A stretch of 64,000 nucleotides of DNA from Paracidovorax cattleyae (GCF_900104515.1 NZ_FNJL01000023.1:31703-95702), one strand, 5' to 3'; counted from the first letter of the stretch, positions 33,482 through 45,210 are shown. Translations and numbers: made by a program. The notes: a model not told the origin generated them from the sequence alone.

Positions 33482-34384
33482 TCAGGAAGCGGCGGAGGGT
33501 GCCACGGCAGGCGCCCATGCAGGCACATGGGCAGGCACAACGGTGTCCGGCACCTGGCCCTCCTCGCCCAGCAGCGCCTGGGCAGGCTCGCCTTCGCTGT
33601 GCAGGGGCGTGGCGCGGCACAGCGCCATCCAGACGGCGAAGGGCAGCGGGCACCGGGCATGGCGCGCGGGGCGCAGCAGCTCGAAGCGGCCGGTCTCGAT
33701 GGGGCCGTGCAGCACCCACACGCCGAAGGGCTCGGGAATTTCCGAGGGATCGGCGATGCCCGCGGGGAAGACGTAGTAGCACTCCTCGCACAGCCACTGG
33801 TAGGCCTCGCGCTTGGCTGCATGCCGCAGGTCGGAAAGCAGGTCGGCGCGGCTCGCCTTCACCTCGTGCACCATGGGCTGCAGGTAGGCGGGCACGCTGG
33901 TGTGGCGGATCGAGAACAGGTCGGGCCGGGCCATGCGCCACACCCGTGCCACCGCGGGAGGCGGCAGGCAGGCGCCATCGTCGGCGTCCTCCCCGTCCCA
34001 CAGGCCGGAGAGCGCGGCGCCGCGGCCGGGCGCCAGCGGAGGCAGTGGTGCAGGAACGGGCGGTGGCAGCGCCTCCACGGCGGCGCGCAGCGACAGCTCC
34101 CGCCAGACGATGCGGCCCGCCGAGAGCAGTTGCTCCGCGAAGCGCATCGCCAGCCGGTCGTGGGCGCTCAGCGCGCGCGCGTTGCGCTGCCGCGCCTGGG
34201 CCAGGCAGGCGATGCCCGCGTCGGTCAGGCGGAGCACCTCGTGCCCGCCCGGCTCCGGCACCAGGCGCAGCATGCCGGCGGCGAGCAGGTCGATCTCGAC
34301 CGTATCGCGGCAAGGCCAGCCCACGGACCGCCAGATCTGCAGCAGGCGGGTGCGATGGATGCGTTGGAGGGCGATGTCCGGCAT
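33482..34384 (-). CDS. PD-(D/E)XK (VRR-NUC-like) nuclease-type protein
   Basis: A 300-residue protein. The first 100 residues look like a winged-helix region (MPDIALQRIHRTRLLQIWRS, HEVLRLTDAGIACLAQARQR). A nuclease-like core follows: ARPDLFSIRHTSVPAYLQ then MVHEVKASRADLLSDLRHAA (residues about 155-190) gives the PD...E-x-K pattern, with KREAYQWLCEECYYVFPAG as the following helix-strand. It is the first gene of a two-gene unit with an FeS helicase, the same partnership seen for VRR-NUC proteins and DinG/XPD-like helicases in other proteobacteria. The ATG at 34384 is preferred because the upstream ATG at 34420 would put the LexA-like box and -10 element inside the gene. Confidence 0.8.
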   Translation of the reverse strand: MPDIALQRIHRTRLLQIWRSVGWPCRDTVEIDLLAAGMLRLVPEPGGHEVLRLTDAGIACLAQARQRNARALSAHDRLAMRFAEQLLSAGRIVWRELSLRAAVEALPPPVPAPLPPLAPGRGAALSGLWDGEDADDGACLPPPAVARVWRMARPDLFSIRHTSVPAYLQPMVHEVKASRADLLSDLRHAAKREAYQWLCEECYYVFPAGIADPSEIPEPFGVWVLHGPIETGRFELLRPARHARCPLPFAVWMALCRATPLHSEGEPAQALLGEEGQVPDTVVPAHVPAWAPAVAPSAAS

Positions 34385-34399
34385 GGCGCGATTGGAACA

Positions 34400-34415
34400 C
34401 TGATTGTAAATACAG
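34400..34415 (-). promoter_or_regulatory. LexA-type SOS box overlapping a -10 element
   Basis: On the minus strand CTGTATTTACAATCAG has the CTG-N10-CAG form of a proteobacterial LexA operator (CTGT-N8-ACAG with one change). It starts 15 bp upstream of the nuclease-like start codon and contains TACAAT, a good -10 hexamer. LexA bound here would block the promoter, making the nuclease-helicase unit SOS-inducible. Confidence 0.6.
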
Positions 34416-34526
34416 TGCATGGCGCACTCCGGGCCACCCTGCAGGCCGCAAGGGACATTGCCCTACGGCGGCGCGCGCGCGCCGGCGCTAGGGTGGACCC
34501 GTCGCGCCCGTTTCCGAACTGCCCGC

Positions 34527-35825
34527 ATGCCCCAGATACACGCACCCACACTCCACCGCGTCCGCCCGGTCCGCCCCCTGCGCCAGTTGAGGCTCCTCGC
34601 CTGCGCCACGTCCGCGCTGTGGCACATCGCCACGGGCACGGCGCACGCGCAGGCCGCGGAGGCGCCATCCGCCGCGCTGCCCGCCGCGGCCTCCACGCCG
34701 GCCTGGGTGCAGCCGCTGGAGCGCGCGCTGGCGCGGGCGGAGGCGGACAGCGGCGTGCGCATCGGCGTGTATGTGCGCGACCTGGACACGGGTGCCTCCG
34801 CATCGCTGCACGGCACGGAGCCGTGGTACCTGGCTTCGTCCGTCAAGGTGCCGGTGGCGATCGCGGTCCTCCGCGGCGTGGAGCGCGGCGACTTCACGCT
34901 CGAGACACCCCTCACCCTGCGCGCGGCCGACTACGTGGACGGCGCGGGCCCCACCAACGGACGCGCCGTGGGCACGCCGCTGACCGTGCGCTACCTGCTG
35001 GAGCAGATGATCATCTACAGCGACAACACCGCCACCGACATGCTCATCGGCCTGGTCGGCATCGGCACGGTGAACGCGGTGGTGCAGTCGCTGGTGCCCC
35101 GGGGCTTCGGGCGCATCACCTCGCTGGCCGACGTGCGCCGCCATGTGTACGGCGTGCTCACGCCCGCGGCATCGCACCTGTCCGGCACCGACTTCCTGGC
35201 GTTGCGGCAGCAGCAGCGGCTGCATGGCGACGCGGCGGCACGGTCCGCGCTGGCCACGCTGTTGCGCGTGCCCGAGCGCTCCCTCGCACCCACGGACCTG
35301 GCCTCCGCCTACGAGACCTACTACGCCACCGGCCTCAACAGCGGGCACCTCGACGCCTATGCCGACCTGCTGCAGGCACTCGTCGAAGGCCGCGCGCTCG
35401 ATGCCCGGCACACGGCCTACCTGCTGTCCGTGATGGAGCGCGTGAAGACCGGCACCCAGCGCATCAAGGCGGGACTACCGCCGGGTGCGCACTTCGCCCA
35501 CAAGACCGGCACGCAGCGCGCACGAACATGCGATTCCGGGCTCGTCACCGTGCCGCGTGCCCACCCGGGGCCGCGCTTGCTGGTGGTGGCCTGCACGCGC
35601 GGCGAACCTTCCACGGCCCGGTCCGATCGCGCGCTCCGGCAGGTGGGCATCGCCCTCTGCCAGTCGGGCCTGCTGTCCGACGGGAGACCGCATGAACCAC
35701 GCTGCCCCACCCTGCCCTCCCACTCCACCGGCACCACGCCGCCGGGCGATGCGCCGGCGGCTCGCCCGCCCGGTGCTGGCGGCGGCGCTGCCCCTGCTGA
35801 CGGCGCTGTGGACGACGACGCCTGA
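34527..35825 (+). CDS. Class A beta-lactamase-like serine hydrolase 1 (altered C-terminus)
   Basis: A 432-residue exported protein. The signal region ends near GTAHAQAAEA (about residue 48). Penicillin-recognising motifs: S104-S-V-K107 in YLASSVKVPVAIAV, SDN in IIYSDNTATDMLIG, and KTG in HFAHKTGTQ. The final strand CDSGLVTVPRAHPGPRLLVV aligns with the neighbour's HMGVIDPQEGGARAIVVATC. No textbook omega-loop E166xxLN is evident. Homology to the downstream paralogue runs to about 35690; a further 45 residues (PTLPSHSTGTTPPGDAPAAR and so on) then read on through the start of that gene because no stop occurs. In another frame a TGA at 35693 would give the usual ATGA overlap, so a 1-nt loss near the end is likely. 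Antibiotic hydrolysis is not assured. Confidence 0.85.
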   Translation: MPQIHAPTLHRVRPVRPLRQLRLLACATSALWHIATGTAHAQAAEAPSAALPAAASTPAWVQPLERALARAEADSGVRIGVYVRDLDTGASASLHGTEPWYLASSVKVPVAIAVLRGVERGDFTLETPLTLRAADYVDGAGPTNGRAVGTPLTVRYLLEQMIIYSDNTATDMLIGLVGIGTVNAVVQSLVPRGFGRITSLADVRRHVYGVLTPAASHLSGTDFLALRQQQRLHGDAAARSALATLLRVPERSLAPTDLASAYETYYATGLNSGHLDAYADLLQALVEGRALDARHTAYLLSVMERVKTGTQRIKAGLPPGAHFAHKTGTQRARTCDSGLVTVPRAHPGPRLLVVACTRGEPSTARSDRALRQVGIALCQSGLLSDGRPHEPRCPTLPSHSTGTTPPGDAPAARPPGAGGGAAPADGAVDDDA

Positions 35826-36824
35826 GCGGGCGCAGGCCGCCCCCGACTGGGCCGAGGCCCTGGGCAGCCAGGTACAGAAGCTCGAACGCGAAACGCCCGG
35901 CCAGTTCGGCCTGTACGTGAAGCGCCTGGACACCGGCGAGACCTTCGCCTGGCAGGCCGACCGGCGCTGGTACCTCGCCTCTTCCGCGAAACTGCCGCTG
36001 GCGATCGCGGTGCTGCAGGAAGTGCAGCAGGGCCATCTGCGGCTGGACGAAGAACTGCGCGTGGAGGAGCGCGACAAGATCGACGGCTCCGGCGCCCTGG
36101 TCTGGCAGCCCGTGGGCACGCAGCACAGCATCGAGACGCTGCTGCGCCGCATGCTGATGGACAGCGACAACACCGCCGCGAACCTGCTGATCCGCACCAT
36201 CGGCCCGGACACCTTCAACACGCGCGCCCAGGCGCTGATGGGTGCGCGCAACGTGGGCACGCTCACCTCGTTCACCCAGGTGCGGCAGGAGGTCTATGGC
36301 GAACTGCACCCCCGGGCGAAAGAGCTCAAGCCCATGGACCTCGTGCGCGTGGCGGCGGCCCCCATGGGCCCGCAGCGGGTGCAGGCGGTGGCGCGCGCGC
36401 TGGACCTCAAGACCTCCGAGCTGCAGGCGAAGACCATGGAAGAGGCCTACGACCGCTACTACGCGCGGGGCGCCAACACCGCCACCCTGGCGGGCTACGG
36501 CGGCATGCTGGAAAAGCTGGTGCGCGGCCAGCTGCTGACGCCGCCGCACCAGCAGATGCTCTACAAGGATCTGAAGTTCGACACCTATGACGCCTACCGC
36601 CTGGAGGCCGGCCTGCCGCGCACCGTGCGCTTCATCCACAAGACCGGCACGCAATACCACCGGGCCTGCCACATGGGCGTGATCGATCCGCAGGAGGGGG
36701 GCGCACGTGCGATCGTGGTGGCCACCTGCGCCGAGGGCATGGACGAGATGCGGCAGGCGGGGCGCCTGTTCGAGCAGATCGGGCGCGCGATCACGCGCAC
36801 GCTGCTGAAGGACCGGCCGACCGC

Positions 36825-38687
<1,863 letters not shown>

Positions 38688-38954
38688 GGCGGTGGAACTC
38701 TCTGGTGGATGGCATCGGGGTGCCCGCGCGGCAGTGGCGCTGGGCGGGTGCAGGGCAGGCCGGCATCCCGGCGGAGCCGCTGCGCTGCACGCAGGCAAGG
38801 TGCCTATTGTGCTCCGTCCCGCAGGCCGGAAGCCCGGCAACCATTCGCAAAAGCTATCACACGCTTCAACGATTGAATTGGACGCGAATGGATGGCGGCC
38901 CCAAGATGCCCTCCAGGCCCGGATACAGAGGCCGCCATTCCAGGAGACAACACC

Positions 38955-39938
38955 ATGCGCTTTTCCCTTCCCCGCGCCCTGTGGCGGGCCTGCGGCGCCG
39001 CGGCCGCGCTGGCCGCCACCGCGGCCCTGGCCCAGGCGCCCGCCTATCCGAACGCCCCCATCACCCTCATCGTGCCCTTCGCCGCCGGCAGCGGCACGGA
39101 CGCCGTCGCGCGCACCGTGGGCCAGAAACTGGCCGAGCGCCTGAAGCAGCCGGTGCTGGTGGACAACAAGCCGGGCGCCAACGCCCAGGTGGGCGCCCAG
39201 CTGGCGGCCCGGGCCAGGCCCGACGGCTATACGCTGTTCATGACGACGAACACCTCGCACTCGGCCAACCCGGCGCTCTATGCCGGCCTCAAGTACGACC
39301 CCATCAAGGATTTCACGCCCGTGGCGCGCGTGGGCGAGCTGCCCTTCGCGCTCATGGTGAGCCCGGCCCTGCCGGTGAAATCCCTGCCCGAGTTCCTCGA
39401 CTACGCCCGCGCCCACCCCGGCACGCTGAGCTATGCCACGCCCAACAGCACCTCGCTGGTGGCGATGGAGAGCATCAAGCACATCGCCAAGGTGGACATC
39501 CTGGGCGTGCCCTACAAGTCCAGCCCGCAGGCGCTCACCGACCTGCTGGGCGGGCAGGTGCAGGCCTACGTGGTGGACCTGGGTTCGGGCAAGACCATGC
39601 TCACGGGCGACAAGGTGCGCACACTGGGCATCACCACCGCCCAGCCCTCGCCCCTGCTGCCGGGCGTGCCGCCCATCGGCCAGACGGTGAAGGGGTTCGA
39701 CCTGACGTCATGGAACGGCATCTTCGGCCCGGCCGGCATGCCGCCTGCCGTGGTGCAGCGCCTCAACACCGAACTGCAGGCCGTGCTGGCCGACAAGGAC
39801 ACGCAGGACAAGCTCGCGCAGATCGGCTTCCAGGTCTGGCCCAGCAAGACGCCCGAGGAATTCGCGCAGTACGTGTCGCAGCAGCTGGCGCACTGGCGCA
39901 CCCTGATCCAGCAAGCTGGTATCGAACCAACCCCCTGA
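38955..39938 (+). CDS. Bug/TctC-family tripartite tricarboxylate receptor
   Basis: A 327-residue periplasmic solute receptor. The start at [14 protein letters not shown] is set by CCAGGAGAC 9 bases upstream, and the signal ends at ALAQAPAYP. Typical Bug segments: [80 protein letters not shown] and [17 protein letters not shown]. No TctA/TctB membrane genes are nearby, as is usual for orphan Bug receptors in this group. Its stop codon lies inside a palindromic repeat. The following CoA-transferase/acyl-CoA dehydrogenase cluster suggests a carboxylate ligand. Confidence 0.93.
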   Translation: MRFSLPRALWRACGAAAALAATAALAQAPAYPNAPITLIVPFAAGSGTDAVARTVGQKLAERLKQPVLVDNKPGANAQVGAQLAARARPDGYTLFMTTNTSHSANPALYAGLKYDPIKDFTPVARVGELPFALMVSPALPVKSLPEFLDYARAHPGTLSYATPNSTSLVAMESIKHIAKVDILGVPYKSSPQALTDLLGGQVQAYVVDLGSGKTMLTGDKVRTLGITTAQPSPLLPGVPPIGQTVKGFDLTSWNGIFGPAGMPPAVVQRLNTELQAVLADKDTQDKLAQIGFQVWPSKTPEEFAQYVSQQLAHWRTLIQQAGIEPTP

Positions 39939-40048
39939 GCGGCTGCGCCGCTTCCCCCTTCTCTCGGTCCGCTGCGCGGTCCGGGAAGGGGGACGACGCC
40001 AGCGCGGCGGGGCGGCCCTTGCGCGGCGTCTGCTGGCCTGGGCCGCGC
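39932..40048 (+). repeat. Palindromic intergenic repeat (copy 2 of 3), supplies a stop codon
   Basis: Starts cccctgagcggctgcgccgc, then an arm ccccctt, loop, aaggggg hairpin, gacgacgcc and ggggcggcccttgcgcggcg. It differs from copy 3 mainly in the hairpin loop. The TGA that ends the Bug receptor gene (39936-39938) is the tga of its cctgagcgg block, so the repeat has moved into or formed the gene end. Confidence 0.8.
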
Positions 40049-40118
40049 TAGTTCAAAGGCCTTGGGAGTGGGTGACGCTGCCTAACGCGCCCATCAGACT
40101 TGTCCAACGGAACACGAG

Positions 40119-41375
40119 ATGACAGAAGCTTCTTCCTTGGCTGCCCCCCCACGACGCACCGGCCCGCTGGCGGGGGTGCGGGTGCTCGATCTCACCTCGG
40201 TCATCATGGGGCCGTTCGCCACGCAGATCCTCGCGCAACTGGGCGCGGAGGTGGTGAAGGTGGAGACGCCCGAGGGCGACAACATGCGGCATGTGGGGCC
40301 GATGCGGCATGCGGGCATGGGGCACATTTTTCTGCACGCGAACGCGGGCAAGCAGAGCATTGCGCTGGACCTGAAGCACCCCGAGGGGCGCGAGGCGGCG
40401 CTGCGGCTGGCCGAGGGCTGCGACGTGCTCATCAGCAATGTGCGGCCGCAGGCGCTGGCCCGGCTGGGGCTGGATTACGACGCGGTGAGCGCGCGCAACC
40501 CGCGCATCATCCACGTGAGCTGCTGCGGCTTCGACCAGGACGGGCCGGACGCCGCGCGCCCCGCCTACGACGACCTGATCCAGGGCGCCACCGGCATCCC
40601 GTGGCTCATGCAGCGCTATGGCGCGCCCGAGCCGTCGTACGCGCCCACCACGCTGTCGGACCGGGTGACCGGGCTGCACGCCGTCTATGCCGTGACGGCG
40701 GCGCTCTATGCCCGCGAGAAAACCGGCCAGGGCCAGGCGGTGGTCGTGCCGATGTTCGAGGCCATGGCGCAGTTCGTGCTGGGCGACCACATGGCGGGCC
40801 TGACCTTCGAGCCGCCGCTGGGCGAGCCCGGCTATGCGCGCCTGCTCACGGCCCACCGCAAGCCCTACGCCACGGCCGACGGCATGCTCTGCGTGCTGAT
40901 CTACAACGACAAGCACTGGCGCAGCTTCTTCGCCGCGATCGGCGAGGACGGCAGCGGCGGCCTGGCGCACGACCCGCGCTTCGCCACGCACGGCGCGCGC
41001 GCCGCGAATATCGACGCCGTGTACGCCGGGGTGGCGCGCATCCTGCGCACGCGCACCACGGCCGCATGGCAGGCGCTGCTGGACGCGGCCGATGTGCCCA
41101 ACATGCGCATGAATTCTCCCGCCGACCTGTTGCACAACGCCCAGTTGCGCGCCACCGGCTTCGTGCACGACACCGAGCACCCCACCGAAGGGACGATGCA
41201 CGCCATGGCGCATCCCACCCGCTGGTCCGCCACGCCCCCGGAGCGCGACCAGCCCCCTGCGCCGCGCCTGGGCGAACACACGAGCAGCCTGCTGGCCCGG
41301 GCCGGCTACACGCCCGTGCAGATCGACGCCCTGCTCGCGCAGGGCGTCTGCCGCGCCGCCGGAGACGGCGCATGA
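40119..41375 (+). CDS. CaiB/BaiF-family CoA-transferase (class III)
   Basis: A 418-residue enzyme that transfers CoA between carboxylic acids. Family motifs: PLAGVRVLDLTSVIMGPFAT, QLGAEVVKVETPEGDNMR, NAGKQSIALDLKHPEG, DVLISNVRPQALARLGLDYD and the catalytic-Asp region ARPAYDDLIQGATGI (Asp near residue 150). The end overlaps the next gene by an ATGA. It leads a CoA-transferase, cupin and acyl-CoA dehydrogenase operon, which suggests activation of an imported acid to its CoA ester followed by oxidation. Substrate unknown. Confidence 0.93.
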   Translation: MTEASSLAAPPRRTGPLAGVRVLDLTSVIMGPFATQILAQLGAEVVKVETPEGDNMRHVGPMRHAGMGHIFLHANAGKQSIALDLKHPEGREAALRLAEGCDVLISNVRPQALARLGLDYDAVSARNPRIIHVSCCGFDQDGPDAARPAYDDLIQGATGIPWLMQRYGAPEPSYAPTTLSDRVTGLHAVYAVTAALYAREKTGQGQAVVVPMFEAMAQFVLGDHMAGLTFEPPLGEPGYARLLTAHRKPYATADGMLCVLIYNDKHWRSFFAAIGEDGSGGLAHDPRFATHGARAANIDAVYAGVARILRTRTTAAWQALLDAADVPNMRMNSPADLLHNAQLRATGFVHDTEHPTEGTMHAMAHPTRWSATPPERDQPPAPRLGEHTSSLLARAGYTPVQIDALLAQGVCRAAGDGA

Positions 41376-41830
41376 CTTCCACGATCTCTCCCATAACGAC
41401 CGCCACGACCACCGCCATGACCGACACCACCGCGTCCCCCTCCCGCTACCTGGTGCGCGCCGCCCAGGTGCCCGGCTACCAGCCCGCCAACCACCACCAC
41501 ACCGTGAACCAGCGCCTGATCGGCCCCGAGACCGTGGGCGCGCGGCAGATGGAAGTGCTGCTCGGCACGCTGCACAAGGGCGGCGGCGCGCTGCCGCATG
41601 CGCACCCGGGCATCGAGCAGGCTTGCTACCTGCTGGAAGGCACGGCCCGTGCCGAGGTGGAGGGCGAGGCCTTCGACATGGTGCCGGGTGACATGTGCTT
41701 CTTCCCGGCCGACCGCATGCACGTCTTCACCGTGACCAGCGACACGCCGGTGAAGCTGCTGGTGATCTACAGCCCGCCCTACGGCGAATCGCCCGACAAG
41801 GTGATCCGCCCGTCCGCGAAAGGCGTGTGA
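41372..41830 (+). CDS. Cupin-domain protein
   Basis: A 152-residue single-cupin protein. Metal-binding His and Glu residues appear in the first cupin motif (GGGALPHAHPGIEQACYLLEG), and the second motif is MVPGDMCFFPADRMHVFTV with its His. Start overlaps the CoA-transferase stop (ATGA); an alternative ATG at 41417 would remove a Thr-rich leader. Its stop overlaps the acyl-CoA dehydrogenase start (TGATG). Role in the pathway unknown; it could be a small dioxygenase, isomerase or sensor. Confidence 0.85.
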   Translation: MTSTISPITTATTTAMTDTTASPSRYLVRAAQVPGYQPANHHHTVNQRLIGPETVGARQMEVLLGTLHKGGGALPHAHPGIEQACYLLEGTARAEVEGEAFDMVPGDMCFFPADRMHVFTVTSDTPVKLLVIYSPPYGESPDKVIRPSAKGV

Positions 41831-42993
41831 TGGACTTCGCCCTTTCGCCGGAACAGGAGCAGATCCGGGACGCCATCGAGCGCGTCTGCGCGCCGTTCGA
41901 TGCCGACTACTGGCTCGCGAAGGACCGCGATGGCGGCTTTCCGCACGACTTCCACCAGGCGCTGGCCGATGCCGGCTGGCTGGGCATCGCCATGCCCGAG
42001 GCCTACGGCGGCGCGGGCCTGGGCATCAGCGAGGCCGCGCTGATGATGCACACCGTCTCGGCCACGGGCGCGGGCCTGTCGGGCGCCTCGGCCGTGCACA
42101 TGAACATCTTCGGGCTGCACCCGGTGGTGGTCTTCGGCACCGAGGAACAGAAAGCCCGCTGGCTGCCGCCGCTGATCCAGGGCCGCGACAAGGCCTGCTT
42201 CGGCGTGACCGAGCCCAACACGGGCCTGAACACGCTCAAGCTAAAGACCCGCGCCGTGCGGCGGGGCGACCACTACGTGGTGCACGGCCAGAAGGTGTGG
42301 ATCAGCACCGCCCAGGTGGCCAGCAAGATCCTGCTGCTGGCGCGCACCACGCCGCTGGAGGACTGCCGCGGCACCGAGGGCCTGAGCCTTTTCTACACCG
42401 ACCTGGACCGCGGCACGGTCGAAGTGCGCGAGATCGAGAAGCTCGGCCGCCAATGCGTGGATTCCAACCAGGTGTTCATCGACGGCCTGCGCATTCCCGT
42501 GGAAGACCGGGTGGGGGAGGAAGGCAAGGGCTTCCAGTACATCCTGCACGGTCTCAACCCCGAACGCATCCTGATCGCGAGCGAGGCCGTGGGCCTGGGC
42601 CGCGCGGCGCTGGCACGCGCGGCCGGCTATGCGCAGGAACGCGAGGTGTTCGGCCGCCCGATCGGGCAGAACCAGGGCATCCAGCACCCGCTGGCGCAGT
42701 CGTGGATGGAGCTGGAGGCCTCGCACCTCATGGTGCAGAAGGCCGCCTGGCTCTACGACCGGCACCAGCCCTGCGGCGCCGAGGCCAACGCCGCCAAATA
42801 CCTCGCGGCCGAGGCCTGCTACCACGCCTGCGAGCGCGCCATCCTGACCCACGGCGGCATGGGCTACGCCAAGGAATACCACGTGGAGCGCTATATGCGC
42901 GAATCGTGGATCCCGCGCCTTGCGCCCGTGAGCCCGCAGCTGATCCTGTGCTTCATCGCCGAGAAGGTGCTGGGCCTGCGGAAGTCATATTGA
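41830..42993 (+). CDS. Acyl-CoA dehydrogenase
   Basis: A 387-residue flavoenzyme that introduces a double bond in an acyl-CoA. Visible: MDFALSPEQEQIRDAIERVC, AMPEAYGGAGLGISEAALMM, CFGVTEPNTGLNTLKLKTRA (FAD/substrate), YVVHGQKVWISTAQVASKIL, RVGEEGKGFQYILHGLNPER, QNQGIQHPLAQSWMELEASH and THGGMGYAKEYHVERYMRES. Starts on the cupin stop. It ends at a palindromic repeat that separates it from a same-strand LysR gene. Acts on the CoA ester made by the upstream CoA-transferase, by context. Confidence 0.94.
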   Translation: MDFALSPEQEQIRDAIERVCAPFDADYWLAKDRDGGFPHDFHQALADAGWLGIAMPEAYGGAGLGISEAALMMHTVSATGAGLSGASAVHMNIFGLHPVVVFGTEEQKARWLPPLIQGRDKACFGVTEPNTGLNTLKLKTRAVRRGDHYVVHGQKVWISTAQVASKILLLARTTPLEDCRGTEGLSLFYTDLDRGTVEVREIEKLGRQCVDSNQVFIDGLRIPVEDRVGEEGKGFQYILHGLNPERILIASEAVGLGRAALARAAGYAQEREVFGRPIGQNQGIQHPLAQSWMELEASHLMVQKAAWLYDRHQPCGAEANAAKYLAAEACYHACERAILTHGGMGYAKEYHVERYMRESWIPRLAPVSPQLILCFIAEKVLGLRKSY

Positions 42994-42996
42994 CAT

Positions 42997-43100
42997 CCCC
43001 CTGAGCGGCTGCGCCGCTTCCCCCTTCTCTCGGCTTCGCCGGGAAGGGGGACGACGCCAGCGCGGCGGGGCGGCCCTTGCGCGGCGTCTGCTGGCATGGC
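42997..43100 (+). repeat. Palindromic intergenic repeat (copy 3 of 3)
   Basis: Begins cccctgagcggctgcgccgc four bases after the acyl-CoA dehydrogenase stop, then the hairpin cccccttctctcgg / gggaaggggg, gacgacgccagcgcggc and ggggcggcccttgcgcggcg. Nearly identical to the 39932 copy over about 100 bp apart from a shorter loop. The two copies bracket the CoA-transferase operon. Confidence 0.8.
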
Positions 43101-43183
43101 CTGCTCCGCGGCCGCTCGACTCGGGGGCGGCGGGTTCCACCTACTGGATCCGAGGGCCCGCAGCGGCTGGCATGATTCCTGGC

Positions 43184-44107
43184 ATGAAACTGCACCTGCT
43201 GCGCTACTTCGCCGTGCTGGCCGAAGAGCTGCATTTCGGCCGCGCGGCGGAGCGGCTCGCCATCACGCAGCCGCCGCTCAGCTCGGGCATCAAGGCGCTG
43301 GAGGACGAACTGGGCGTGAAGCTCTTCGACCGCAGCAGCAAGCACGTGGTGCTCACGCCCGCGGGCCAGGCCTACCTGGCCGAGGTGCGCGTGGTGCTCG
43401 ACCGCGTGGCACGCGCAGGCGATACGGCGCGCGCCGTGGCCGCGGGCCTGCGCGGGCGGCTGGACATCGGCTTCACCGGATCGATGGTCTATCGCGACAT
43501 GCCGGCCATCGTGCGGGCCTTCGGCGAACGTGCCCCGGGCATCGAGGTGCACCTGCGCGAGATGTCCTCGGGCGAGCAGACCGAAGCATTGCTGCACCGC
43601 CAGCTGCATGCCGGATTCATCAACGCCAGCGTGGTGCCCGCGCCCCTGCGCAGCCTGCCGCTGGCGCCGGACCATTTCGTGGCCTGCCTGCCGCACGACC
43701 ATGCGCTGGCCGGTGCGGCGCAAGTGGACCTGCGTGCCCTGGCCGAAGAAACCTTCGTGATGTTCGCGCGCGACGTTGCGCCGGCCAACCACGACAACGT
43801 GGTCGCCCTCTTCCACCGCGCCGGCATCCACCCTCACACCCGCCATGCCACGCGCCAGTGGCTGACCGTGGTCGCCCTGGTGGCCATGCGCATGGGCGTG
43901 GCGCTGGTGCCCGCCACGATGGCGCAGGCCGCCGTGCAGGGCGTGCGGTTCGTGCCCATCGCCCACCTGGAGCACCCCACGGTGGGCGTGCTCGCATGGC
44001 ATGAGGCGGCACCGAACCCGGCATTGCAGACGTTTCTGGACGTGGCGGCTGCTGCAGGCAAGGGCGCGGAAGGCAGTCAGCAGGAATTCAGACCGGATTA
44101 CCCATGA
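43184..44107 (+). CDS. LysR-family regulator of the CoA-transferase cluster
   Basis: A 307-residue LysR protein. DNA-binding region: [60 protein letters not shown]. The effector domain starts near 90 ([20 protein letters not shown]). This N-terminus ([20 protein letters not shown]) belongs to the CatR/BenM-like branch that often controls aromatic or organic-acid catabolism. The ATG at 43172 is a possible earlier start. Oriented with, not against, the catabolic genes and separated from them by a repeat, so direct control is likely but unproven. Confidence 0.92.
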   Translation: MKLHLLRYFAVLAEELHFGRAAERLAITQPPLSSGIKALEDELGVKLFDRSSKHVVLTPAGQAYLAEVRVVLDRVARAGDTARAVAAGLRGRLDIGFTGSMVYRDMPAIVRAFGERAPGIEVHLREMSSGEQTEALLHRQLHAGFINASVVPAPLRSLPLAPDHFVACLPHDHALAGAAQVDLRALAEETFVMFARDVAPANHDNVVALFHRAGIHPHTRHATRQWLTVVALVAMRMGVALVPATMAQAAVQGVRFVPIAHLEHPTVGVLAWHEAAPNPALQTFLDVAAAAGKGAEGSQQEFRPDYP

Positions 44108-44145
44108 GGCCGGGACGCGGGGCACACTTTCTACAATGGAGGCTT

Positions 44146-45210
44146 ATGCAACCCCTCCACTACACCCGCGCCCAACAACTGCCTGGCATCCTGGCCGAAC
44201 GCATCGCCATCCTCGACGGCGCCATGGGCACCATGATCCAGCGCTTCAAGCTGGGCGAGGCCCAGTACCGGGGCGAGGGATACAGCGGCCCCGACGGCGC
44301 GGGCGACCGGTTCAAGGACTTCCCGCGGGACGTGAAGGGCAATAACGAGCTGCTGTCGCTCACGCGGCCCGACGTGATCCGCGACATCCACGAGCGCTAC
44401 CTGGCAGCGGGCGCCGACCTGATCGAGACCAACACCTTCGGCGCCACCACGATCGCGCAGGAGGACTACCACATGGCCGACCTGGCGCGCGAGATGAACC
44501 TCGCCTCGGCCCGGCTGGCGCGCGCCGCCTGCGACAAGTACTCCACCCCCGATAAACCGCGCTTCGTGGCCGGTGCTCTCGGGCCCACGCCCAAGACGGC
44601 CAGCATCAGCCCCGACGTGAACGACCCCGGCGCGCGCAACGTCGATTTCGAGCAGCTGCGCGCCGCGTACTACGAGCAGACCCAGGCCCTGGTCGAGGGC
44701 GGTGCCGACGTGCTGCTGGTGGAAACCATCTTCGACACGCTCAACGCCAAGGCCGCGCTCTTCGCCATCGACGAGTACTTCGAGGCGAGCGGCGAGCGCC
44801 TGCCGCTCATCATCAGCGGCACCGTCACCGATGCCTCCGGCCGCATCCTCTCGGGCCAGACCGTGACGGCCTTCTGGCACAGCGTGCGCCACTCGCGTCC
44901 GCTGGCCATCGGCCTGAACTGCGCCCTGGGCGCCACGCTGATGCGCCCCTACATCCAGGAGCTGAACCGGGTGGCGGAAGATACCTTCATCAGCTGCTAC
45001 CCCAACGCCGGCCTGCCCAACCCGATGAGCGACACCGGCTTCGACGAGACGCCCGAGGTCACCAGCCGCTTGGTGCACGAGTTCGCAGCCGAGGGCCTGG
45101 TGAATATCGTGGGCGGCTGCTGCGGCACCACGCCGGACCACATCGCCGCCATCGGCCGCGCCGTGGCGCCCGTGCCGGCGCGGCGGCTGTTCTACCCCGA
45201 AGCGGCCTGA
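44146..45210 (+). CDS. metH: Homocysteine S-methyltransferase module (split MetH, N-terminal part)
   Basis: A 354-residue protein equal to the first module of cobalamin-dependent methionine synthase. Segments: [110 protein letters not shown] and the zinc ligands in [14 protein letters not shown] with the upstream Cys in GLNCALG. It stops before the folate, B12 and activation modules. The start is the ATG 5 bases after TGGAGG; TACAAT lies upstream. In many Burkholderiales the remaining modules are a second, adjacent gene, but here the next gene is a histidine kinase. Confidence 0.93.
   Translation: MQPLHYTRAQQLPGILAERIAILDGAMGTMIQRFKLGEAQYRGEGYSGPDGAGDRFKDFPRDVKGNNELLSLTRPDVIRDIHERYLAAGADLIETNTFGATTIAQEDYHMADLAREMNLASARLARAACDKYSTPDKPRFVAGALGPTPKTASISPDVNDPGARNVDFEQLRAAYYEQTQALVEGGADVLLVETIFDTLNAKAALFAIDEYFEASGERLPLIISGTVTDASGRILSGQTVTAFWHSVRHSRPLAIGLNCALGATLMRPYIQELNRVAEDTFISCYPNAGLPNPMSDTGFDETPEVTSRLVHEFAAEGLVNIVGGCCGTTPDHIAAIGRAVAPVPARRLFYPEAA

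Noticed and set aside
31038..33776. A 912-codon plus-strand frame opposite the helicase
   Set aside because: Antisense shadow; the minus strand encodes recognisable helicase motifs throughout.
44108..44145. Possible SAM or cobalamin riboswitch before the metH module
   Set aside because: Only 38 bp separate the genes, too short for either class, and no conserved box was seen.
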